Positions 58,817 to 64,000 of a stretch of DNA of 64,000 bases are shown one piece after another. The DNA is from Lentzea alba (lineage in GTDB: Bacteria > Actinomycetota > Actinomycetes > Mycobacteriales > Pseudonocardiaceae). The translations under genes and the position numbers were made by a program. The notes beneath the pieces are model-generated. The model worked only from the letters and a program-made list of their open reading frames with translations, was not told the origin of the DNA and did not search any database. The stretch lies in the NCBI RefSeq assembly GCF_011067745.1, contig NZ_JAAMPJ010000013.1, positions 124,001 to 188,000 of the forward strand, written 5' to 3'. Position 1 is the first letter of the stretch. The number at the start of each line of letters is the position of its first letter.

Positions 58817-60079
58817 TCAGACCGCGATGCCCGCGTCGGCCGCGATCCGGTCCCGCGACTCCAGCAGCCGGGCCTGCAGCGCGGGCAGGTCGACACCCAC
58901 CAGCGCGCCGTCGCGCTTGACCACGCGACCGGCGACGAGCACGGTGTCGACCAGGCCGGGATGCCCTGCGGCCACGATCGTGCCGGCCGGGTTGGTGAAC
59001 GGGAACACGCTCGGGTCGTCCTTGCGCAACAGGATGATGTCCGCGGCTTTGCCGGGTGTGAGGCTGCCCGTGTCGAGGCCACACGCCTTCGCGCCGTCGA
59101 CGGTGGCGAACTCCAGGACATCGCGGGAGTTCAGGCTGCCGTCGAGCCCGCGCTGCACGACGAACGCGGTCCGCATGGTCGCGAACATGTCCCCGCCGGC
59201 CGAAGGGCAGTCGTCGATCGAGAACGTCGGCCGCAGTCCCGCGGCCAGCATCCGCCCGGTCATCGGCCAGCCGAAGCCCATCTTCAGCTCGACGTCCGGG
59301 CTGACCGACACCGAAGCGCCGGCGTCAGCGAGCATCCGCAGCTCGTCGTCGCTGATCCCGTTGGCGTGCACGACAGTCGTGGTGTCCCGCAGCAGACCGG
59401 CGGCGTGCATCTCGGCGATCGGCCGGGCCGTCCCGTCGGACACGAAGTGCACGCTGGAGCGCAACCCGAGCTCGTCCGCCAGCCGCAGGTCGGCCGCGAA
59501 AGTGTCCATTGTGGTCATCTGGTGGCCGCGCAGCCCGAACGCCATGGTGACCAGGCCGTCAGCCGGGAGTTCGGCGCGGACCCGCCGGATCTCGTGCTCG
59601 ACCGAGCCGTCGGTGACCATGAATCCGGCCGCATAGCAGAAGATGGACCGTCCGGGTGCGTCTTTCAGGCCCGCGACGGCGGCGTCGGCGTGCTCGGGGC
59701 TGTCGGCGCAGTGGAACCAGTCGAGCACCGTGGTGACGCCGGAGTGCAGTGCCTCCAACCGCCCGAGCAGGTTGCCGAGGTAGACGTCCTCGGGACGGTA
59801 GTGCGGCCTGATGGTGCCGTGCATGGTGGCCATGTACTCGGGGAACGTCCAGTCCGCGCCGACGCCCCGCAACGCCGTCTGCCAGGTGTGCCGGTGGGTG
59901 TCGACGAACCCGGGCAGGACGACCTTGCCGGCGGCGTCGATCACCTCGGCGTCCGGCGCGTCGATCCGTTCGGCGACCTCGGTGATCACACCGTCGCTGA
60001 TCAGCACGTCACCGCGGCCGAGATCACCGACCGCGGCGTCCATGCTGATCACGGTGCCGCCGGTCATCAGAGTCCTCAT
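58817..60079 (-). CDS. Amidohydrolase family protein (TrzA/AtzA-like)
   Basis: A 420-residue metal-dependent amidohydrolase: the HxH pair in GFVDTHRHTWQTAL, a His in VSVHFVSDGT/VVHANGISDDEL and the catalytic Asp region FSIDDCPSAGGDMF. The metal site and (beta/alpha)8 fold fit chlorohydrolase or deaminase subfamilies; the substrate may be a purine, hydantoin or triazine-type ring, undecided. It ends three bases from the following gene, and its ATG is 47 bases after the CHMI-like gene. Confidence 0.88.
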   Translation of the reverse strand: MRTLMTGGTVISMDAAVGDLGRGDVLISDGVITEVAERIDAPDAEVIDAAGKVVLPGFVDTHRHTWQTALRGVGADWTFPEYMATMHGTIRPHYRPEDVYLGNLLGRLEALHSGVTTVLDWFHCADSPEHADAAVAGLKDAPGRSIFCYAAGFMVTDGSVEHEIRRVRAELPADGLVTMAFGLRGHQMTTMDTFAADLRLADELGLRSSVHFVSDGTARPIAEMHAAGLLRDTTTVVHANGISDDELRMLADAGASVSVSPDVELKMGFGWPMTGRMLAAGLRPTFSIDDCPSAGGDMFATMRTAFVVQRGLDGSLNSRDVLEFATVDGAKACGLDTGSLTPGKAADIILLRKDDPSVFPFTNPAGTIVAAGHPGLVDTVLVAGRVVKRDGALVGVDLPALQARLLESRDRIAADAGIAV

Positions 60080-60126
60080 GCTTCAGGACAACACGGCGAG
60101 CCCGTCCGTGACGAGGCTTGTTCCGT

Positions 60127-60483
60127 TCAGAGGACGATCTTCTGGTACTGCTCGCGATCGAGGTCGTACACCTCGAGCGTCACCTGGACCGGCAGCCCCT
60201 CGACCGGCTTGAGGTGCTCCCGCGCGAGCCCGATGCTCACCCGCCCGACCTCCTGCTTGAGCTCGACCGGCCGCCCCGACAGCAGCCCGATCCGGATGTG
60301 GATCATCGCCGCCGGCGAGCCGTCGCCGATCACGCTCTCCTCGATCTGCCGCAGCCGCGTCTTGAACGCGGCGACGTCCGAGCTGGTCAGCGGGGACAGC
60401 GTCTGGTGCAGCGCGAGAGCGAAGGTCCGGCGGTCGAACGCCTCATCCAGGTCGGCGGAGTACTCGACGGTGATCTGTGGCAT
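60127..60483 (-). CDS. 5-carboxymethyl-2-hydroxymuconate isomerase-like tautomerase
   Basis: A 118-residue protein starting MPQITVEYSADLDE: after Met removal Pro1 would be the catalytic base of the tautomerase superfamily. Length and the IHIRIGLLSGRP segment fit CHMI, an enzyme of homoprotocatechuate breakdown. None of the other pathway genes is nearby, so the true substrate may differ. It is divergent from an unfamiliar regulator-like gene across two palindromes. Confidence 0.8.
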   Translation of the reverse strand: MPQITVEYSADLDEAFDRRTFALALHQTLSPLTSSDVAAFKTRLRQIEESVIGDGSPAAMIHIRIGLLSGRPVELKQEVGRVSIGLAREHLKPVEGLPVQVTLEVYDLDREQYQKIVL

Positions 60484-60510
60484 GAGCTCACGCTACCGAC
60501 ATCGTGTCCA

Positions 60511-60558
60511 CGTCAACGCGTCAGTTGACGGTTCCGGACGTCAACGGATACGTTGACG
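60511..60558. promoter_or_regulatory. Two palindromic operators between the tautomerase and a HTH-like gene
   Basis: CGTCAAC-6-GTTGACG at 60511-60530 and CGTCAACG-4-CGTTGACG at 60539-60558 are perfect and have centres 28 bases apart. The second ends two bases before ATG 60561. They share the half-site CGTCAAC and could control either or both divergent genes. Confidence 0.8.
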
Positions 60559-60560
60559 AG

Positions 60561-61187
60561 ATGCCGGATGAGAACGAGTCGTTGAGCGCGCTGCGGATGA
60601 TGCCCTGGGCCCGGGAGTCGGTGGACCAGGCTGAACGGGTGCTGATCGAGTCCGTCATGGACAGCGGCTGGACCTGGGAACAGCTCGGCGCGGAGTACGG
60701 CGAACGCTCCAAGCAGGCCATGCAACAGCACTACAAACGCCGTGGTGGTCAACGAAGCTGGTCGAAGCGGACAGGCGCGGAACCGGTCGACGTCGAGTCG
60801 GTCCGGTACGCGATCACCCGGCTGCTGTCCAACTTCCGTGCTACCGACGAAGCGCTGACCCGCACGATGCGCGACGCGTCCTGGAACGAGAAGAAGCCGG
60901 AAGAAGAGGCAGAGCGGCGCCGGTCGTGGGTCGAGCGCCTCAACGACAGCATGGACGGGCTGCACGACTTCATCAACAACAGGCTCGGGCACGTCCCCAG
61001 GTGGGACGTGCGGCTGGTGCCCGGTGACCGCACGAAGATCCACGACGACCACGCCGAGGTGGACCGCGCACAGGTCGAGGAGTTCAGAGCCGAGACCGAG
61101 AGGGCTCTCGAACGGCTCCGGCAGCACCGCGACGAGGTCGACGCGACGATCGCCGAGCTGACACGCCGTCAGGCCGAACTGAGCTGA
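60561..61187 (+). CDS. HTH-containing protein of unknown family with coiled-coil C-terminus
   Basis: A 208-residue charged protein. Residues about 18-50 (SVDQAERVLIESVMDSGWTW, then EQLGAEYGERSKQAMQQHYK) look like a helix-turn-helix; the rest is helical, with EKKPEEEAERRRSWVERLND and a C-terminal coiled coil (RAQVEEFRAETERALERLRQ). I do not recognise the family. ATG 60561 is chosen because palindromes fill the sequence just before it; a longer frame to 60504 would be translated across them. Autoregulation through those sites is likely. It overlaps a convergent membrane protein gene by 19 bases. Confidence 0.78.
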   Translation: MPDENESLSALRMMPWARESVDQAERVLIESVMDSGWTWEQLGAEYGERSKQAMQQHYKRRGGQRSWSKRTGAEPVDVESVRYAITRLLSNFRATDEALTRTMRDASWNEKKPEEEAERRRSWVERLNDSMDGLHDFINNRLGHVPRWDVRLVPGDRTKIHDDHAEVDRAQVEEFRAETERALERLRQHRDEVDATIAELTRRQAELS

Positions 61188-61546
61188 GAGCGGCGCTCGG
61201 TGAGCGAGGTCGCGAGCAGCCCGGCCACGCCGGCCCACCCCGCGAGCACCGCGGCCCAGGTCGGTTCCCAGCCGGTCTGCCCCAGCCGCAACGCCCAGCT
61301 GACCCCGAACAGCACGAGCACCAGGGCGATGCCGAGATCGCGTTTGCGTGAGCGCGTGGCGGGCTCGGCGAAGATGCGGTCGAGCCAGTCGGTGGCCGCC
61401 ACCGCGATGCCCAGCAGCAGGCCCGCGGCGATCAGGTGCCACGCGGCGGCGGCGATCAGGTCGTTGCCGGTGATCAGATGCAGCAGATCGAGTCCGGCCG
61501 CGGTGGCGAGCAGGGCGAGCGGCAGGGCGACGAGACGGCGCGGCAT
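61169..61546 (-). CDS. Small membrane protein of unknown function
   Basis: A 125-residue protein with about four hydrophobic segments (LVALPLALLATAAGLDLLHL, AAWHLIAAGLLLGIAVAA, ALVLVLFGVSWALRL, AAVLAGWAGVAGLLATSL). It resembles small DUF2231-like membrane proteins; this is a loose match. It starts 68 bases from the SDR stop, on the same strand, and may be co-transcribed. Confidence 0.75.
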   Translation of the reverse strand: MPRRLVALPLALLATAAGLDLLHLITGNDLIAAAAWHLIAAGLLLGIAVAATDWLDRIFAEPATRSRKRDLGIALVLVLFGVSWALRLGQTGWEPTWAAVLAGWAGVAGLLATSLTERRSQLSSA

Positions 61547-61614
61547 GGTGTTCCTTCCCCCGGATGCTGGGGAACAGAGATACCCGCCGCGGCCGTGTTC
61601 TCACACCTCTGATT

Positions 61615-62376
61615 TCACTTGCCGTGCGGGTCGGTGGCGTTGAGCGCCGCGACGACCTGGTCGTAGTCGCCGCGGGCCTCGCCGTAGCGCAGGAACTTCA
61701 CCCGCTCGACCTGGATCTCCCGCGCGTCGGGCTGGGTCTCGATGATGTCCATGACCTCGGCGACGTACTCGTCGAGAGGCATGGCGTGCTCGTTGTCGGC
61801 CTGGCCGGGCATCAGGTCCGTCTGCACCCACGGCGGTTCCAGCTCCACGACGCGCACGGACGTGTCGGCCAGCTGCAGGCGGAGCGTCTCGCTGAGCATG
61901 TGGATGGCGGCTTTGGACGCGTTGTAGCTCGGCGTCACCTTCAACGGCGCGAAGGCGAGACCGGACGAGACGGTCATGATCGTGGCGTCCGGGCGGGTCT
62001 GGAAGTGCTCGACGAACGCGGCGATCAGGCGCATCGGGCCCAGGACGTTGGTCGTGATGATGCTCTCCGCCGACTCGAGGAACACCGGGCTGTGCCAGTC
62101 CTCCGCGCGCATGATGCCCGCCATGGTGATCAGCACGTTCAGCTGCGGGAAACGGGCGATGACGTCCTTGGCCGCGGTCTGGACGCTGTCGGCGTCGGCC
62201 GTGTCGATGCGGACGGTCCCGACACCGGGGTGTTCGGCGGCGATCTTCTCGAGCAGTTCGGTGCGCCGGCCGCCGACGATCACGGTGTTGCCGCGCTCGC
62301 TCAGGGCGAGGGCGAGCGCCAGGCCGATGCCGCTGGTGGCGCCGGGGATGAAGACGGTGTTTCCGGTGATGTCCAT
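61615..62376 (-). CDS. SDR family oxidoreductase
   Basis: A 253-residue SDR with GATSGIGLA near the start, a TMAG variant of the NNAG motif, Ser in MTVSSGLAF and the Tyr-Lys pair in YNASKAAIHM. It resembles DltE/YdfG-like NADP enzymes. The substrate is unknown. It is divergent from an XRE/MmyB-type regulator with 100 bases between, a common pairing in actinobacteria in which the regulator controls the SDR. Confidence 0.9.
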   Translation of the reverse strand: MDITGNTVFIPGATSGIGLALALALSERGNTVIVGGRRTELLEKIAAEHPGVGTVRIDTADADSVQTAAKDVIARFPQLNVLITMAGIMRAEDWHSPVFLESAESIITTNVLGPMRLIAAFVEHFQTRPDATIMTVSSGLAFAPLKVTPSYNASKAAIHMLSETLRLQLADTSVRVVELEPPWVQTDLMPGQADNEHAMPLDEYVAEVMDIIETQPDAREIQVERVKFLRYGEARGDYDQVVAALNATDPHGK

Positions 62377-62476
62377 GCACCGACCTTCGGGCAAGTCCGA
62401 AGAGCGCGGCAGAGACCCGTTGTCGGGGGATCGGCGATCCCTGGTCAACGATCTGATGGCCTCCATACTGGGCTTC

Positions 62477-63316
62477 ATGGATCGTGTGGAACTCGCGGCC
62501 TTCCTGCGTCGCCGCCGCGAGGAACTGCGGCCTGGGGACGTCGGGCTACCGGTCGGGGCGCGCCGGCGGGCACCTGGGTTGCGGCGCGAGGAGGTCGCGG
62601 CGCTGGCCGCGATGTCCACCGACTACTACACGCGGCTGGAACAGCAACGGGGGCCGCAGCCCAGCGAGCAGATGCTGGCCTCGCTGGCCCGCGCGCTGCG
62701 GCTCAGCGACGACGAACGCGACTACCTGTTCCGCGTCGCCGGGCGCAACGCCCCGTCGCGCCAGGTCGGTGGCACGCACGTGGCGCCCGCGTTGCAACGA
62801 GTGCTGGACCGGCTCGACGACACGCCCGCGCTGATCCTGTCGAACCTCGGCGAGGTGTTGCTGCAGAACAGGTTCGCCGAGGCCCTCTACGGCGACAGCT
62901 CGCACTTCACCGGCCTCGCCCGCAGCGGGATCTACCGCTGGTTCACCGACCCGGACGAGCGGCTGATCTACCCCGAGCACGACCGCGACCGGCAGAGCCG
63001 CGCGCAGGTGGCGAACCTGCGCGCCGCCCATGCCGCGATGGGCCCGAAGTCACGCGCCGGCGAGCTCGTTCGCGTGCTGCAGAAGGAAAGCAGCGAGTTC
63101 GCCGAAATCTGGGACCGGCACGAGGTCGCGAACCGGTTCGAAGACCACAAGGTGCTGGTGCACCCACAACTCGGCGAGATCGAGGTGGACTGTCAGGCGT
63201 TGTTCACCGAGGACCAGTCGCAGGCGCTGCTGGTGCTCACCGCGCCACCGCGCACCGAGGCGTTCGAGAAGCTGCAACTGCTCGGCGTGCTGGGCACCGA
63301 GAAGTTCGTCACCTGA
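62477..63316 (+). CDS. XRE family regulator with MmyB-like ligand domain
   Basis: A 279-residue regulator: N-terminal helix-turn-helix (LAAFLRRRREELRP, RREEVAALAAMSTDYYTRLE) and a C-terminal PAS-like MmyB domain (ILSNLGEVLLQNRFAEALYG, IYRWFTDPDERLIY). Fatty acids or similar lipids bind this domain in relatives. It is divergent from the SDR gene, its probable target. ATG 62477 is preferred; a start at 62457 would add a few residues. The stop overlaps the convergent GNAT gene by eight bases. Confidence 0.88.
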   Translation: MDRVELAAFLRRRREELRPGDVGLPVGARRRAPGLRREEVAALAAMSTDYYTRLEQQRGPQPSEQMLASLARALRLSDDERDYLFRVAGRNAPSRQVGGTHVAPALQRVLDRLDDTPALILSNLGEVLLQNRFAEALYGDSSHFTGLARSGIYRWFTDPDERLIYPEHDRDRQSRAQVANLRAAHAAMGPKSRAGELVRVLQKESSEFAEIWDRHEVANRFEDHKVLVHPQLGEIEVDCQALFTEDQSQALLVLTAPPRTEAFEKLQLLGVLGTEKFVT

Positions 63317-63785
63317 GGACCAGGATCGTCTCCTCGATCTCCGCTTTCCGGGCTGCCGCATGGGAAACCTCGGTGCCCACGACCTCGAAGCCGGCCTTGG
63401 TCAGCACCTTCAGCGAGCCCGCGTTGTCCGAGGCGGCGCGGGCGTGCAACGGCCGGGTGGACACGAGTTCCAGCAACAACGCCACCGCTCGCCCGGCCAC
63501 ACCCTGACCCCAGACCGCGCGGTCGATCCAGTACGTGATCTCGGTGTCGCCCTCCATCACGAAGCAGGCGATCGTGCCCACGACCCGGCCGTCGCCCAGG
63601 ACGACCTGGTTGATGGTCTCCGGATTGGCCCGCACGCGGCGCATGTGCGCGTCGAACGCCTCGCGGTCGTCCGGGTCCTCCGCCGTGAACGCGGCCATCC
63701 ACACCGACTCCGGATCACGCATGAACTCGAACACCGTGTCGAGGTCACCGTCTTCCAGACCTCTCAGCGTCACTTCAGTTGTCAA
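63309..63785 (-). CDS. GNAT family N-acetyltransferase
   Basis: A 158-residue acetyltransferase of the RimJ/RimL type: TYWIDRAVWGQGVAGRAVAL carries the acetyl-CoA loop and ASDNAGSLKVLTKAGF is the family's C-terminal element. TTG 63785 is chosen because it overlaps the esterase stop as TTGA, implying coupling; GTG 63773 is an alternative. Confidence 0.85.
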   Translation of the reverse strand: MTTEVTLRGLEDGDLDTVFEFMRDPESVWMAAFTAEDPDDREAFDAHMRRVRANPETINQVVLGDGRVVGTIACFVMEGDTEITYWIDRAVWGQGVAGRAVALLLELVSTRPLHARAASDNAGSLKVLTKAGFEVVGTEVSHAAARKAEIEETILVLR

Positions 63786-64000
63786 CGAGCCAGCCTCTCC
63801 GCGAGCCAGGTCAACGAGAGCGGGTAACGGTAGTCGATGCCACCGTGACCCGCGTCGAAAAGTTCGAAATGTGTTCTCTCGTCCGGAAGTCCGGCCTCGG
63901 CGATCTTCGCCCGGAACGCCTCCGCGCCGAGGTCCAGGTAGAACTCGTCGCTCTTGCCGGCGTCGATCCACACCGCCCGCAGTGAACGGACCGCCTCCGC
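63782..64000 (-). CDS. Alpha/beta hydrolase esterase, C-terminal fragment
   Basis: The frame is open to the window's last base, so only the final 72 residues are seen. AVWIDAGKSDEFYLDLGAEA and FELFDAGHGGIDYRYPL, with the catalytic-type His in AGHGG, fit the C-terminus of EstD/enterochelin-esterase-like hydrolases. The nucleophile region is off the window. It is coupled to the GNAT gene. Confidence 0.75.
   Translation of the reverse strand, partial: AEAVRSLRAVWIDAGKSDEFYLDLGAEAFRAKIAEAGLPDERTHFELFDAGHGGIDYRYPLSLTWLAERLAR

Noticed and set aside
1..64000. tRNA, rRNA, CRISPR array, prophage or integrated element
   Set aside because: I found no cloverleaf, ribosomal sequence, regularly spaced repeats, integrase or attachment-site duplication in the window.

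Overview
The window is high-GC actinobacterial DNA with dense, often overlapping genes. A mycothiol-type formaldehyde dehydrogenase, BCCT transport, DUF222/HNH protein, many GTG/TTG starts and several apparently leaderless regulator genes point to a Pseudonocardiaceae-like actinomycete (inference; no marker gene fixes the genus). I see no rRNA, tRNA, CRISPR array or intact insertion sequence, and no stretch over 300 bases lacks a gene.

Layout. 1-7.3 kb: the 3' part of a GT39 membrane glycosyltransferase, a DUF222-HNH protein, a TetR/SDR pair with a near-perfect 36-bp palindromic operator, the fused wreck of a two-component system, and an MFS-TetR pair divergent from an SDR over a 20-bp operator. 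7.3-27.3 kb: the core of the window, a glycine betaine to serine catabolic locus. A ferredoxin reductase and Rieske ferredoxin are divergent from an IclR regulator, followed by glyA, a mycothiol-dependent formaldehyde dehydrogenase, an MBL hydrolase, dimethylglycine oxidase, a deleted monomeric sarcosine oxidase, a Rieske betaine monooxygenase, a BCCT transporter and a frameshifted YdeP-type molybdoenzyme. A GntR/FCD regulator then faces soxBDAG and purU. 27.3-32.1 kb: metal functions (CmtR-like sensor plus CDF transporter, MFS with a His-rich tail, ArsR-arsenate reductase fusion).

32-42 kb: secreted and envelope functions, namely an M28 aminopeptidase with duplicated P and Ig-like domains, a cation/proton antiporter, an LppU-like protein next to a two-component system with an unusual extracytoplasmic C-terminus, an Ala/Gln/Asn-rich secreted protein, an S1 protease, an LLM oxidoreductase, and two striking intergenic palindromes. 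42-48 kb: GH2 beta-galactosidase, LacI and the dgdR/dgdA pair. 48-58 kb: a second two-component system, a GT87 enzyme, an overlapping 50-aa gene, an M14 carboxypeptidase, an MFS exporter and a GH3 beta-glucosidase. 58-64 kb: an amidohydrolase, a CHMI-like tautomerase divergent from an unfamiliar HTH protein across two palindromes, an SDR/XRE pair, a GNAT and a partial esterase.

How the betaine genes fit: BCCT imports betaine; the Rieske monooxygenase with its ferredoxin and reductase demethylates it; dimethylglycine oxidase and SoxBDAG strip the next methyl groups into formaldehyde or methylene-THF; glyA joins glycine and methylene-THF to give serine; the mycothiol dehydrogenase, MBL hydrolase, PurU and probably the molybdoenzyme handle surplus C1 units as formate. 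Shared paired palindromes in front of the ferredoxin and glyA suggest one IclR controls both arms, while the sox arm has its own GntR operator.
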